A stretch of DNA of 64,000 bases from Brachypterus glaber (GCA_958510825.1 OY294049.1:496001-560000), one strand, 5' to 3'. Positions 38,267 through 53,237 are shown, numbered from the stretch's first letter. Notes: generated by a model not told the origin, from the letters alone. Program-made: numbers and translations.

Positions 38267-38638
38267 TTATTTCGAGCTGGTGTATTTGGTCACGGCTTTC
38301 GTGCCTTCGCTGACGGCGTGCTTGGCCAATTCACCGGGCAACAAAAGACGCACCGCAGTCTGGATTTCCCTACTGGTGATGGTCGATCTTTTGTTGTAGT
38401 GAGCCAAACGGGAAGCTTCGGCGGCGATTCTCTCGAAGATGTCGTTGACGAAGCTGTTCATGATGCTCATGGCTTTGCTCGAGATACCGGTGTCGGGATG
38501 TACTTGTTTCAACACTTTGTAAATGTAGATTGCGTACGATTCCTTCCTCCTCTTCTTCTTTTTCTTGTCATTTTTGGAGATGTTTTTCTGGGCTTTTCCG
38601 GCCTTTTTGGCGGCCTTTCCGCTAGTCTTCGGTGGCAT
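38267..38638 (-). CDS. His2B: Histone H2B (unit 4)
   Basis: 123 aa, identical to unit 1 H2B. Its promoter is intact, since A4 entered on the H2A side. Confidence 0.98.
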   Translation of the reverse strand: MPPKTSGKAAKKAGKAQKNISKNDKKKKKRRKESYAIYIYKVLKQVHPDTGISSKAMSIMNSFVNDIFERIAAEASRLAHYNKRSTITSREIQTAVRLLLPGELAKHAVSEGTKAVTKYTSSK

Positions 38639-38798
38639 TCTGTGTCGGTCGAATGCGATGTCGAAAGTAAAAAAAGAGGCACCTTTGGGATCCGTTTTAA
38701 ACGCTCGCATCTAACATGGCCACGCCCCCGAACTATCGGTCTCGGGGATTGGTGGGGTTAGAGTCGATAAATAGGAGGTCGAATAAAATTTTGGCCAT
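38639..38798. promoter_or_regulatory. Divergent H2B-H2A promoter, cut by A4 (unit 4)
   Basis: The H2A GATAAATA at 38766-38773 is now 32 bp upstream of the A4 5' junction and points into A4 ORF1. Confidence 0.8.
38788..38798 (+). repeat. Target-site duplication of A4, left copy
   Basis: ATTTTGGCCAT is repeated at 42982-42992. This is the same target site as A1, to the nucleotide on the 3' side. Confidence 0.9.
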
Positions 38799-39926
38799 CC
38801 GCGCAAGCGCTTAAACCGGCGCAGAAGGAAACACAAATTAAATTCAGACCTAGAAGAAAAACCCGCAAAGACCCAAAAAACCCCCGGCAAAGCGACTGCC
38901 TCCGAAGAAGTCGCTAACCCCTCCGGCTCAGGGCCCCAACCCCCCGTTACGGCCCCTGTAAACCCAAAAACCCAAGCTACTGGCCCAGGAACCCCCCCCG
39001 ACCAGGAAGCCCACAAAACCCCCAAAATCCCCCCCATCATCATTCGAGCCCCTGAAAAATGGCTAGCCTTGTCCCGCCACTTCAACTCCCAAAAAGTAAA
39101 CATCCTCCACGCGAAAAATACCTCCGAAGGAGTGCAAATTCGCACCCAGACCAGTGACGACTTCCGCAAAGTCACTAGGCACTTAGACACCGAAAAAATT
39201 CCCTATCATAGTTTTACCCTCCCGGAGGACAAGGCAATCCACGCCGTAATCCGGGGAATCCCCACCCAGATAGACGTCGCAGACGTCCAAGCCGCTCTTA
39301 TCGAGCGTGGCTACCTCCCCACGTCAGTCGCGAGAATGACGCGCACTAAAGACAAGACCCCCATGCCCCTGATCCTAGTCATCCTCCCCAAGGTGACAGG
39401 ACAACAGCACCCCATATTTAAAGAGACTAGGCTTCTACACCTAGTCATAAAGGTCGAAAGCCAGACCTATAAACCCAAATTCAGGCAATGTCACAAATGC
39501 CAACTCTTCGGCCACTCCCAGGCCAATTGCAACGCCCCGGCCAAATGCGTAAAATGCGCACAAGACCACCACACAACAAAGTGTGAAAAACCCCGTCACA
39601 CGGACGCAAAATGCGCCAACTGCCTGGGCCCCCACACGGCAAACTATCATAAATGCCCCAAACACCCATCAAACATCGCTCCAACCCGTACAAGGGTCAT
39701 ACCCCCAACCCAAAAATTCACCCCGGGCATCTCCTACGCCCAAAAGGCAACCAACGCCGCCACCCCACAACAACCCAAGGCGGCCCCAGGTCCCAGTGCA
39801 AATCCCCCCAATATTTTTGATCAATCCCAAATTTCAAAAATCCACACCTTCATGCAAGAATTCGCCAGCTTCATGCAGGCTTTTGGCTCCCTTCAATTAC
39901 CCAATCTAGGCCCCCAAAATGTCTAG
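38799..39926 (+). pseudogene. Element A4 ORF1, 5'-truncated but open
   Basis: The frame is open for 376 codons from the junction (first residues PRKRLNRRRR) to the stop, so only the coiled-coil N-terminus is missing. The PRE_C2HC-like region and the three CCHC knuckles are complete. No native ATG remains at the junction. Confidence 0.9.
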
Positions 39927-42666
39927 ACAAACAAAACCCAGAGCCCTTAAAATAGTCACCTGGAACGCTGATAGCCTCAATTCAAAAAAACCGGAACTCA
40001 TAGAATTTCTACACGAAAATCAAATAGATATAGCCCTCATCCAAGAGACTGGTCTTAAACCACATCATAGGGGTACCATACCCAACTATTCCTGCTACCG
40101 TAACGATAGACTCCAGGACCGCAAAGGAGGCACAGCAATCTATATCAAAAAACACATATCTCACGATCTTCTTCATGCGCCCCCCACACAAAGCGATCAA
40201 GTCGAAACTACCTCCATATTCGTCAACATGCACGACAATTCCAAATTCAGGATCGTGTCCCTCTACAAACCCCCAAATAAGGAGGTCAGACCCGCCGACT
40301 TCGAAGGCTACTTTAACGACAATCATCCAACAATCCTAGCCGGAGACTTGAATTGCAAACACGCCCTTTGGCACTCTAGAACAACTACGGCCAACGGCCG
40401 TAGGCTTTACGAAATATTACAACGTAACCATATAATGGTTACCGCACCCGATTCCCCAACCCACTATGGCCACGGCCTTCCTGATATCCTTGACATCGTT
40501 TTGTATAAAAACACGACACTAAACATTAACATCGAACTAAGACACGAACTAAGCTCCGACCACCTTCCAATCATTATCACGGCAGGAGGCATACCAACCG
40601 CAAATCACACCAAAAAAACCGTTTACAACTTCTCCTATATATCCGAACTCCTAGAAAGCAACACCAAAATCAATTCAATAAATTCCGTCCAAGAACTAGA
40701 TATTGCAGTAACCACCCTCACCAATACCATAAAATCCGCAATGGACAGCGCCAAATTAATCAAAAAAGTAGATATCCAAAACCCACAGGACCTTCCCCGA
40801 GATCTCAAAGACTTAATCAGAGAGAAAAACCGACTTCTTCGTCGTGCACGCACCCTCCAAGACCCCCATATTAAACGCGAAGCAAACAGACTTACCCAGG
40901 AAGTCAAAGACCGACTAAACGTACTAGCAAATTCCCGCTGGGAGGGAAAAATAAAGTCACTCAACCCCCAGGATAGATCACTTTGGAGAATGGCCAAAAC
41001 CCTATCCCTCGACCACCAACGAGGCATGCCCCCAATTCACGGCGAAAGAGGAGTCGTCTACTCCACCCCCGAAAAAGCCGAAGCATTTGCTGACGCAATG
41101 CGGAAACAATTTCAACCAAACCCTCCAATCCCCCCCGACTCCGACTCCGAATCAGAGACCGACTCCGAGCCCGACTCGGACGACGAGAACTACGAGCAAC
41201 TCATGCATGAAAGAGACATAAACCACATCTATAATAGAGTCACTAACCAAGTCGAAAACGACATTATCACCCCCACATCCCCCGAGGAAATCAAACGCAT
41301 CATCAAAAATCTCCCAAAAAGGAAAGCCCCCGGTCCCGACCAAATACCGAATAAAATTCTTAAAATACTCCCCCGGAAAACCATTATGGAAATCGTTAAC
41401 ATTGTTAACGCAATGCTCAGACTGCGCCACTTTCCAAAGCCCTGGAAAAACGCAGACGTAATAGTTATCAAAAAACCCGGACAAAATCCAACTTTTGCTG
41501 AAAGCTACCGCCCCATAAGCCTCCTTTCCTCCCTAGGCAAAATAGCCGAGAAAGTCATACTAACCAGACTTCAAACTCTAGTTGAAGAACTAAATCTCCT
41601 TCCAAATGAGCAATTCGGCTTCCGAAGCAGACACTCCACAGTCCACCAGGTAGCTCGCCTGGTAGACTCTGTAACGGACGGACTAAATAGGCGCGAAGCC
41701 GCGGGACTGATCCTCCTGGACATCGCAAAAGCCTTCGATAAGGTTTGGCACAAAGGTCTTGTAGCCAAACTCCACTTTCTCGGCCTCCCCCCAGGCATCA
41801 CCAAACTCATAGCCTCCTTCCTCAAAGGCAGAGATTTTCAGATAAAAATAGGCGACTGTAAGTCCAACACCCGCCGCATCAGAGCTGGCGTGCCACAAGG
41901 TTCCCCACTATCCCCCCTTCTGTACAACCTCTTTACGGCAGATATTCCAAAAACACAGGGCACTGAACTAGCCCTGTTCGCCGATGACACCGGCATCCTA
42001 GCAAAAGCCAGAAACCCCCAGCGCATCCATATCGCCCTCCAGCGCCAAATGGATGCCCTAATCAAATGGTTCTCCAAATGGAAAATCAAAGTAAACGCCA
42101 ATAAAACCAAAGGCATCCTAATCTCTAGGATTAGAAGAGGCCCACCCCAACCCATTCAGATAAATGGCCACCCCATTAACTGGGAAAACCATGCCAAATA
42201 CCTCGGCATTACAATCTCCAAAAACTTGACGTGGGATCAGCACGTCAAAAACACCCTCCAAATAGCAAATTGCCGCCTCTCCAAACTCTATCCCTTAATA
42301 GGCAGAAAGAGTCCCCTATCCATTAAAAACAAACTTCTTCTCTACAACCAAACCCTAAAGCCGGTACTTCTTTACGGAGCCCCAGCCTGGAATAAAATCA
42401 CCCTTAACAAAACGCTCTCAGCAAAACTTCAGGCCTTCCAAAACAAGGCACTCAGAATATGCCTCGATGCCCCCTGGTTCATGAGGAACAACCAAATACA
42501 CAGAGATCTCGAAATGCCCCTCCTAAAAACGGAAATCATCCGCTACAGCACGTCTTTTATACAAGACAATTTAGATCACCCAAACCCCCTCATTTCAAAC
42601 TTTCTAGATTACGATCATGAAATACACAACACTCACAAAAAGATCAAGAACGTCCTCAACCAGTAA
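39919..42666 (+). CDS. Element A4 ORF2: intact endonuclease-reverse transcriptase (915 aa)
   Basis: A complete Jockey-clade ORF2. The APE-like endonuclease spans about 1-225 with N16 (TWNADS), E43 (QET), D143/N145 (AGDLN), D189/D192 (PDILDI) and S213-D214-H215. Then comes a linker with an unusual Ser/Asp/Glu tract at 407-424. The RT spans about 465-780: KAPGPDQ (469-475), YRPISLL (530-536), EQFGFRSRHS, motif A D601 to D607, motif B GVPQGSPLSP (657-666), motif C F687-A-D-D690, and YLGITIS (761-767). A C-terminal region has APWFMRN (851-857). No RNase H domain. The endonuclease nicks target DNA and the RT primes on it. The start ATG overlaps the ORF1 stop in ATGTCTAG. Confidence 0.95.
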   Translation: MSRQTKPRALKIVTWNADSLNSKKPELIEFLHENQIDIALIQETGLKPHHRGTIPNYSCYRNDRLQDRKGGTAIYIKKHISHDLLHAPPTQSDQVETTSIFVNMHDNSKFRIVSLYKPPNKEVRPADFEGYFNDNHPTILAGDLNCKHALWHSRTTTANGRRLYEILQRNHIMVTAPDSPTHYGHGLPDILDIVLYKNTTLNINIELRHELSSDHLPIIITAGGIPTANHTKKTVYNFSYISELLESNTKINSINSVQELDIAVTTLTNTIKSAMDSAKLIKKVDIQNPQDLPRDLKDLIREKNRLLRRARTLQDPHIKREANRLTQEVKDRLNVLANSRWEGKIKSLNPQDRSLWRMAKTLSLDHQRGMPPIHGERGVVYSTPEKAEAFADAMRKQFQPNPPIPPDSDSESETDSEPDSDDENYEQLMHERDINHIYNRVTNQVENDIITPTSPEEIKRIIKNLPKRKAPGPDQIPNKILKILPRKTIMEIVNIVNAMLRLRHFPKPWKNADVIVIKKPGQNPTFAESYRPISLLSSLGKIAEKVILTRLQTLVEELNLLPNEQFGFRSRHSTVHQVARLVDSVTDGLNRREAAGLILLDIAKAFDKVWHKGLVAKLHFLGLPPGITKLIASFLKGRDFQIKIGDCKSNTRRIRAGVPQGSPLSPLLYNLFTADIPKTQGTELALFADDTGILAKARNPQRIHIALQRQMDALIKWFSKWKIKVNANKTKGILISRIRRGPPQPIQINGHPINWENHAKYLGITISKNLTWDQHVKNTLQIANCRLSKLYPLIGRKSPLSIKNKLLLYNQTLKPVLLYGAPAWNKITLNKTLSAKLQAFQNKALRICLDAPWFMRNNQIHRDLEMPLLKTEIIRYSTSFIQDNLDHPNPLISNFLDYDHEIHNTHKKIKNVLNQ

Positions 42667-42981
42667 TGGTACCCACTAACTCAGGACAGATGCATTCCCA
42701 GCATCAGTGAGATAGTCTCACTCCTCCCGCACATCCCTCCTCTCCCTATCACATCCCTCCCCATCCCCCTCCCACCCACTTCACAGCGCCAAATTATGAC
42801 AGATGCAACTCGCATCAGTGAGCAGAGACTCACTCCCCCCAAATTATGACAGATGCAACTCGCATCAGTGAGCATAGACTCACTGCCCCAACTTTCAATT
42901 CAGATTAAATATTTTTTTAGATAAATGAGCCATAGGCTGCGCCTGTCTCTTAAAGACCCAAACAAACTATTGATGATGATG
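42667..42981 (+). other. Element A4 3' UTR with paired-hairpin modules
   Basis: All three GATGC/GCATC plus AGTGAG/CTCACT modules seen in A1 are kept, including the 50-bp direct repeat (about 42791 and 42841). It differs from A1 by single substitutions only. Confidence 0.7.
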
Positions 42982-42992
42982 ATTTTGGCCAT

Positions 42993-43420
<428 letters not shown>

Positions 43421-43469
43421 ACTGTTGGAGAATCATCATCAAAAAAAAAAACACACAACAGCATAGAAC

Positions 43470-43485
43470 GGCCCTTCTCAGGGCC
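43470..43485 (+). terminator. H2A stem-loop (end of unit 4 H2A)
   Basis: GGCCCT-TCTC-AGGGCC. Confidence 0.9.
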
Positions 43486-43553
43486 ACAATTTGTTTACTG
43501 TATAAAAAGAATTTACTGCTTCCGTAGTGTGTTGTTCAAGTGTAGTAGGTATA

Positions 43554-43863
43554 TGCCGTACATACGGTACACTTAGTGTGTGAGTGATGTCACGAATATC
43601 GGTGACGTACGTCCACTCGGTAGTGTTTGATTTGGACTGTTTACCGTAACACACGGTAATTACTGTTTGTCTGCCACCGTACATACGGTGTTTGTTGTGC
43701 ACAAAGATATAGTATTCACGGTACTTGGTTTTATGGATATTTACCGTACACACGGCACTTGGTAGTGTTCACCGTACACACGGTGAGGTGATTAGTGTCT
43801 AACACCGTACGTACGTCAGTACGGTGTTTTTTCACGAATATAGTGTTCACCGTACACACGGTA
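43554..43863. repeat. Dyad array, unit 5
   Basis: Same seven dyads as 211-520. Confidence 0.8.
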
Positions 43864-44367
43864 CTTTTTTTTGTGTTTGTAAGTGCTTGCCAGAAGTGAT
43901 TGATAAGAAGTCACAAGCAAGTCCAAACGAGCCGAATAGGTGCCGCCTCTTCGAGGTGAGTCTTAGATATAAGGATGCACGTCGAACGAACTGGTATCTA
44001 GAAGAACTAAAAAAAAAAATACCGCCGCCAACAAAATAGTGCTTTCCCCTGTTAAATCAAAAACGAAAACTTTGTTTTTTTTTAAAAAAAGCCTACAACT
44101 TTGGATAATCAATCAACCTATGTTCAAAATTTCAAGTCTTTAGCCCGAAGCGTTCTTGAGTTCTCGTGGTCACAAATTTCCCGGACACACAGACAGACAG
44201 AATTTTTTTGTAATTTTACGGAAATCATATTTTTTTGGATATAAAAACTCCGGAAACGTAAAAAAAAGCGTTAAATTTTTTTTTCGAAATTGATCGGCAG
44301 TCGACCTGTTAAGACATCTCCTTTCGTTCTTCTTCAATTACAATCCAACTCGAAATTTGAAGAAAAA

Positions 44368-44398
<31 letters not shown>

Positions 44399-44555
44399 GT
44401 TTGGACTTTTTCGTTCCAAACGAAAATTGATAGAAAAAAAAAATTGAAAAAAAAAATTCGAAAAAATTTTTTTTTAAACCATCGATTATTATTGTGCCGC
44501 ACCCCAAATCGGACCCGCGGAATCCGCGACTTTTTTTTGACTTTCTGATTTTTAC

Positions 44556-44675
44556 GGCAACGACCATACCACTTTGAGAATGCCAGTTCTCGTCCGATCA
44601 CTGAAGCCAAGCAAAGTCGGGCGCGGTTAGTACTTGGATGGGTGACCGCTTGGGAACACCGCGTGCCGTTGCCCC
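44556..44675 (+). rRNA. 5S rRNA: 5S ribosomal RNA (unit 5)
   Basis: Identical to unit 1 5S. Confidence 0.93.
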
Positions 44676-44945
44676 TTTTTTGTTTTCGTTTGGACGTTTT
44701 TTTTTTTTGCGAAGATTCTTGCATTACAGCCGGTCAGAGCATGCATCATCCCCTGATTTGGAATTCCCTCTAATCGGATTTTAATTCTCGCATTTCTCGA
44801 TTTATCCATATTACGTAGGTACTGATGTAAAATGTCAACAGAGGTAGGTACATACACTCGTACACATTTATTTTATTTTATACGGCTGAAATTAAACAAA
44901 ACATTGGGCAAGGGTAAATTCCTTTTCTCTGATGAGAGAACTTGT

Positions 44946-44961
44946 GGTTCTGAAAAGAACC
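44946..44961 (-). terminator. H4 stem-loop (unit 5)
   Basis: GGTTCT-TTTC-AGAACC on the minus strand. Confidence 0.9.
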
Positions 44962-44998
44962 GTTTTTCTTTGTGTTTTCGTTTTTGTCAACGTTGGTT

Positions 44999-45955
<957 letters not shown>

Positions 45956-46009
45956 TTTAGTTGCGTTTCTTTAGGGTCGTCCAGTCGACAAAATCACAAC
46001 AAAAAAAAC

Positions 46010-46025
46010 GGTTCTTTTCAGAACC
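46010..46025 (+). terminator. H3 stem-loop (unit 5)
   Basis: GGTTCT-TTTC-AGAACC. Confidence 0.9.
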
Positions 46026-46697
46026 ACAAATTGCTTGGTCAGAGAAAAAGATACGTTACCTTTTATTTTTCCATTGTTTTGTTTGTTTCGGATATTATTT
46101 ATTATTACACACAAATAACCTATATGTTATGAATCAATTTTTTTTTTGTGCGACTGTACCTGCTGTTATGCCTGCCTACTTAAAAGGTCAAATTCGCTAA
46201 CGAGAAACTATTCGGTTCCAATCAGCCTGGGTATTTTCGGCTTAAGAGCTTAATCTTAGGCAATTATGTTAGTAAATATCCACAGGGTTTGGACTTTTAA
46301 ATGGTAAATCACCCGTAACTTTTAAACGGGACGAGATATAGGCTTCAAATTTGAAATATTTATATCACACAACAAAAAGTATAATTTTCAAAAATTTTTT
46401 TGTTTCTTTTTTTTTTTCTTTAAAACTGATGAAGTATTTTTTTTTTAATTAATTTTTTGATATTTTGCACATATAGTTCCGAATCATGAATAAAAACAGT
46501 ATTATCATTTTATGACTAATTGTTTATCATTTTCTGGTTAAATTTTTCAATATTTATGCACAAGACATTACAACAAAAAAAAAAAAATAAAAAAATGAAT
46601 AATTTTTAAGATTTTTTTCTTTTCTTAATGAATAGTTAAACATTTGATATTTAAAGCTTACAAGCTTATCTTATTCCGTTCTAAATAGAATAATAAC

Positions 46698-46835
<138 letters not shown>

Positions 46836-47002
46836 GACTCATGGAACAGTACCTTTGTCCATTACACCTTGTGATTTATTTATTTATTATGTGATATTAC
46901 CTGTGATAATTTTAAAATGTTCACCGTGATAGAACCGTGCAAACTATCTGCGAACTCAAAGTAATAGTCTCTTCTTTTTTACAAACGCTCACTATTTCCA
47001 AC

Positions 47003-47003
<1 letters not shown>

Positions 47004-47078
<75 letters not shown>
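47004..47078. repeat. (AAT)n microsatellite, unit 5
   Basis: About 25 repeats. Confidence 0.95.
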
Positions 47079-47290
47079 TGTCGAGAGTATATGTAAAAAT
47101 TCGGATTTATAAAACAGCAAAATCTGCTATCCAATACGAGCGATCGAAAGAAAAACTAATACAAGATACGTCTTTGTTCTTCTTCTATATCGCGCTGTAA
47201 ACATTTTCAAAAATTGCGGCGAGGGGCATCAGGTGGGTAAAAATTTTCAACGTTTGATGTAAGATTCTTTTTTCTCCGAATAAAATTTGT

Positions 47291-47306
47291 GGCCCTGAAA
47301 AGGGCC
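47291..47306 (-). terminator. H1 stem-loop (unit 5)
   Basis: GGCCCT-TTTC-AGGGCC on the minus strand. Confidence 0.9.
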
Positions 47307-47365
47307 ATTTAATGTCGAACACGACGTCGTAGAATCGGTGCTTGTGCAACAACTTTGGTGACCGT

Positions 47366-48076
47366 TCACTTCTTTCTCTTGGGAGAGGCGGCTTTTTTGG
47401 CCTTCGACGCGGCCGGAGATTTGGCGGTTTTCGGTTTGGGTGCCTTCGGTTTCTTGGTCGGACCGGCCTTGTTTGATTTTTTCGCCTTCGACGGAGACTT
47501 GGTGGGTTTCGCGGCGGCGGCGGCGGCTGCAGTCTTGGCCACGGGTTTTTTCTCGGCCACGGCCTTTTTTGCCTTGGCTGCGACTGCGGTCTTTTTCTCG
47601 GCCTTCTTCGCTTTGGGTGTTGCAGCTTTCTTGGCGGTCTTCGGTTTGTCGGTGGACGCGGCGGCGGCGGCGCCGCCACGTTTGGCCGGAGATTTTTTGG
47701 CCCTGCTGGCGGTCGTCTTTTTCTCGGCCTTCTTGGCGGCACCACCAGTTGCTGCTGCGGCCAACTTGAACGATCCGGACGCTCCCTTGCCCTTGGTCTG
47801 TACCAAAGCTCCGGAGACGACGGCCGATTTCAGGTACTTCTTGATGAAGGGGGCCACTTTTTCGGCGTCGACTTTGTAGTTGGAAACCAGGTATTTTTTG
47901 ATCGCCTGTAATGAGGAACCTCCGCGTTCTTTCAACGCTTTGATCGCGTTGTTTACCATTTCGGAGGTTGGCGGATGTGTCGGCTTCGCGCGAGGATTAG
48001 GCACTTTCTTCTCCTTCTTCGTGGGTGTCTGGGCCTGAGCAGCAACGGCGGAAGCTTGATTTTCGGTATCGGCCAT
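47366..48076 (-). CDS. His1: Linker histone H1 (unit 5)
   Basis: 236 aa, identical to unit 1 H1, intact. Confidence 0.97.
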   Translation of the reverse strand: MADTENQASAVAAQAQTPTKKEKKVPNPRAKPTHPPTSEMVNNAIKALKERGGSSLQAIKKYLVSNYKVDAEKVAPFIKKYLKSAVVSGALVQTKGKGASGSFKLAAAATGGAAKKAEKKTTASRAKKSPAKRGGAAAAASTDKPKTAKKAATPKAKKAEKKTAVAAKAKKAVAEKKPVAKTAAAAAAAKPTKSPSKAKKSNKAGPTKKPKAPKPKTAKSPAASKAKKAASPKRKK

Positions 48077-48156
48077 GACAGTGGGTTATTTTTCGGAAAA
48101 AAATCTGTCGATCTGGTTACACTCGGCGAGAATGTATATAAATTCTCATTTCGCCA
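48077..48156 (-). promoter_or_regulatory. H1 promoter (unit 5)
   Basis: TTTATATA at 48135-48142. Confidence 0.8.
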
Positions 48157-49065
48157 AGTGTTTTGACCGTATCGGAGCGAACGGACGGGGGACTGAACGA
48201 GCGTACTCGACTCTGGCGGCAGGCCCGGCTTCTTTCGTGATGGCACCGCGTTCGCAGGGTCCCGCTCGGGGTCAATCTGTGGGAACGGCGGGACTCCAGA
48301 GGTGCCGTCCTCGGCCGAGGTGGACGGTGAGGGCTTTCATCTGTCGCCCGGATCGAACGCGGATCGTCTGTTTGACCGAGAGCTTTGTCGAAACGCCGTC
48401 GAAAGATGGAGTTCCCATAGTTTGAACATCGACGTCCAGCTTTTCGGCGTCGCATCGGCCCGCCAGCACGGAAATGCAATTTTCCGGAGGGCGCGGACCG
48501 AAAGGCTGAAGTGTCCAGATTGGAAATGTGCGGCCATCATACCGTTGAGGGCGATATTTCAAATGGAAATAGGTGTCGAGCGCGAGCGTGTCGGCTGAAC
48601 CGGCAAACGGTTTGCAACACCAGGAGAACGTGGAAATTTCTGCGCCCGGCCCGTAGTCGGTACCGGGACAAATGCAATGTTATGGGCTAAAGATGACTTC
48701 GATTATCAAACTTATTCGAAAGAAAAAAAAACTAAATTTCCACGGGTGCGATCTTCGAGGAGATAGCACTTCTTACTTGTCACGTCGCGTCAAAACTTGT
48801 GATATCTTGACCTAAAAATAGTCAGTATTGGCGCAATTGAAAAGTTACTGACTTTTTTTTTTATAACTGATCTCTTGATCCCGGATAAGGTCAGTCGGTC
48901 GTTCGCATGAATCGTTTTTTATTTCTAAAGTTCGGGTTTTCCCGAAACATCGCCCTGCGCACTGAATTGTTAAAATCGTTAAGTAACGGCCTGCAGCAAC
49001 TTTCTTTCCGCATTTAATTCGACAGGACGTTTTTTATTCGTTAATGAAAAATATTATTCCGCTTC

Positions 49066-49082
49066 TATTATTATTATTATTA

Positions 49083-49150
<68 letters not shown>

Positions 49151-49184
49151 GTATCATCATCATCATCATCATCATTGTTTTTAT

Positions 49185-49222
<38 letters not shown>

Positions 49223-49234
49223 TAATAATAATTA
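49066..49234. repeat. Compound (TTA)n(CAT)n(AAT)n microsatellite, unit 5
   Basis: Same length class as unit 2. Confidence 0.95.
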
Positions 49235-49639
49235 TTGTTCGTTATTTTGTAAATCATGATTATTATTTGCAAAACAAAAAAGTTAAAGTCCTACCATATT
49301 TGATTCAGGGAAACCGACTTTTAATAGAATTTTCGGAAAGATCGGTAATTTTAATAAAATTAATCGATTTTTTTTTTTTTACTGTCGATCTTTTCACTAT
49401 CGATTCTTTTTTTTTCTTTGAATCGATCTTATAGAATCGCAAAAATTCGGTAAAATCTTTTTTTTTAATTTTTCTTTTCTACGCCCAAATTTCTAGAGAT
49501 TGGTTTGTACTGTACAATTATTAAAAATTAAAAAAAAATCGTAAAAAGTCCAAACGATTTGCAAAAAAAAAAATTAATATTGGTATATGGTAGACTGATG
49601 ATGACTGGGTAAATGCTTTTTTTTTTTTACAAAAATTGT

Positions 49640-49655
49640 GGTTCTGAAAAGAACC
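49640..49655 (-). terminator. H2B stem-loop (unit 5)
   Basis: GGTTCT-TTTC-AGAACC on the minus strand. Confidence 0.9.
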
Positions 49656-49687
49656 GTTTTATGATTTATCAGCAGACACAGCACAGC

Positions 49688-50059
49688 TTATTTCGAGCTG
49701 GTGTATTTGGTCACGGCTTTCGTGCCTTCGCTGACGGCGTGCTTGGCCAATTCACCGGGCAACAAAAGACGCACCGCAGTCTGGATTTCCCTACTGGTGA
49801 TGGTCGATCTTTTGTTGTAGTGAGCCAAACGGGAAGCTTCGGCGGCGATTCTCTCGAAGATGTCGTTGACGAAGCTGTTCATGATGCTCATGGCTTTGCT
49901 CGAGATACCGGTGTCGGGATGTACTTGTTTCAACACTTTGTAAATGTAGATTGCGTACGATTCCTTCCTCCTCTTCTTCTTTTTCTTGTCATTTTTGGAG
50001 ATGTTTTTCTGGGCTTTTCCGGCCTTTTTGGCGGCCTTTCCGCTAGTCTTCGGTGGCAT
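49688..50059 (-). CDS. His2B: Histone H2B (unit 5)
   Basis: 123 aa, identical to unit 1 H2B, intact. Confidence 0.98.
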   Translation of the reverse strand: MPPKTSGKAAKKAGKAQKNISKNDKKKKKRRKESYAIYIYKVLKQVHPDTGISSKAMSIMNSFVNDIFERIAAEASRLAHYNKRSTITSREIQTAVRLLLPGELAKHAVSEGTKAVTKYTSSK

Positions 50060-50647
<588 letters not shown>

Positions 50648-50696
50648 ACTGTTGGAGAATCATCATCAAAAAAAAAAACACACAACAGCATAGAAC

Positions 50697-50712
50697 GGCC
50701 CTTCTCAGGGCC
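50697..50712 (+). terminator. H2A stem-loop (end of unit 5 H2A)
   Basis: GGCCCT-TCTC-AGGGCC. Confidence 0.9.
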
Positions 50713-50780
50713 ACAATTTGTTTACTGTATAAAAAGAATTTACTGCTTCCGTAGTGTGTTGTTCAAGTGTAGTAGGTATA

Positions 50781-51090
50781 TGCCGTACATACGGTACACT
50801 TAGTGTGTGAGTGATGTCACGAATATCGGTGACGTACGTCCACTCGGTAGTGTTTGATTTGGACTGTTTACCGTAACACACGGTAATTACTGTTTGTCTG
50901 CCACCGTACATACGGTGTTTGTTGTGCACAAAGATATAGTATTCACGGTACTTGGTTTTATGGATATTTACCGTACACACGGCACTTGGTAGTGTTCACC
51001 GTACACACGGTGAGGTGATTAGTGTCTAACACCGTACGTACGTCAGTACGGTGTTTTTTCACGAATATAGTGTTCACCGTACACACGGTA
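50781..51090. repeat. Dyad array, unit 6
   Basis: Same seven dyads as 211-520. Confidence 0.8.
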
Positions 51091-51594
51091 CTTTTTTTTG
51101 TGTTTGTAAGTGCTTGCCAGAAGTGATTGATAAGAAGTCACAAGCAAGTCCAAACGAGCCGAATAGGTGCCGCCTCTTCGAGGTGAGTCTTAGATATAAG
51201 GATGCACGTCGAACGAACTGGTATCTAGAAGAACTAAAAAAAAAAATACCGCCGCCAACAAAATAGTGCTTTCCCCTGTTAAATCAAAAACGAAAACTTT
51301 GTTTTTTTTTAAAAAAAGCCTACAACTTTGGATAATCAATCAACCTATGTTCAAAATTTCAAGTCTTTAGCCCGAAGCGTTCTTGAGTTCTCGTGGTCAC
51401 AAATTTCCCGGACACACAGACAGACAGAATTTTTTTGTAATTTTACGGAAATCATATTTTTTTGGATATAAAAACTCCGGAAACGTAAAAAAAAGCGTTA
51501 AATTTTTTTTTCGAAATTGATCGGCAGTCGACCTGTTAAGACATCTCCTTTCGTTCTTCTTCAATTACAATCCAACTCGAAATTTGAAGAAAAA

Positions 51595-51625
<31 letters not shown>

Positions 51626-51782
51626 GTTTGGACTTTTTCGTTCCAAACGAAAATTGATAGAAAAAAAAAATTGAAAAAAAAAATTCGAAAAAATTTTTTT
51701 TTAAACCATCGATTATTATTGTGCCGCACCCCAAATCGGACCCGCGGAATCCGCGACTTTTTTTTGACTTTCTGATTTTTAC

Positions 51783-51902
51783 GGCAACGACCATACCACT
51801 TTGAGAATGCCAGTTCTCGTCCGATCACTGAAGCCAAGCAAAGTCGGGCGCGGTTAGTACTTGGATGGGTGACCGCTTGGGAACACCGCGTGCCGTTGCC
51901 CC
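51783..51902 (+). rRNA. 5S rRNA: 5S ribosomal RNA (unit 6)
   Basis: Identical to unit 1 5S. Confidence 0.93.
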
Positions 51903-52172
51903 TTTTTTGTTTTCGTTTGGACGTTTTTTTTTTTTGCGAAGATTCTTGCATTACAGCCGGTCAGAGCATGCATCATCCCCTGATTTGGAATTCCCTCTAA
52001 TCGGATTTTAATTCTCGCATTTCTCGATTTATCCATATTACGTAGGTACTGATGTAAAATGTCAACAGAGGTAGGTACATACACTCGTACACATTTATTT
52101 TATTTTATACGGCTGAAATTAAACAAAACATTGGGCAAGGGTAAATTCCTTTTCTCTGATGAGAGAACTTGT

Positions 52173-52188
52173 GGTTCTGAAAAGAACC
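52173..52188 (-). terminator. H4 stem-loop (unit 6)
   Basis: GGTTCT-TTTC-AGAACC on the minus strand. Confidence 0.9.
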
Positions 52189-52225
52189 GTTTTTCTTTGT
52201 GTTTTCGTTTTTGTCAACGTTGGTT

Positions 52226-53183
<958 letters not shown>

Positions 53184-53237
53184 TTTAGTTGCGTTTCTTT
53201 AGGGTCGTCCAGTCGACAAAATCACAACAAAAAAAAC

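Larger units (their letters stand above)
38799..42981 (+). mobile_element. Element A4: 5'-truncated element A at the H2A start site, ORF2 intact
   Basis: This 4.18 kb copy starts within ORF1 (codon 114 on the A2 numbering), keeps all downstream sequence and ends TTGATGATGATG, one repeat longer than A1. It shares the exact target nucleotide with A1 but has a different 5' end, tail length and several substitutions, so it is a separate insertion and not a copy of the A1 locus. With ORF2 open it is the freshest-looking member. Confidence 0.95.
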
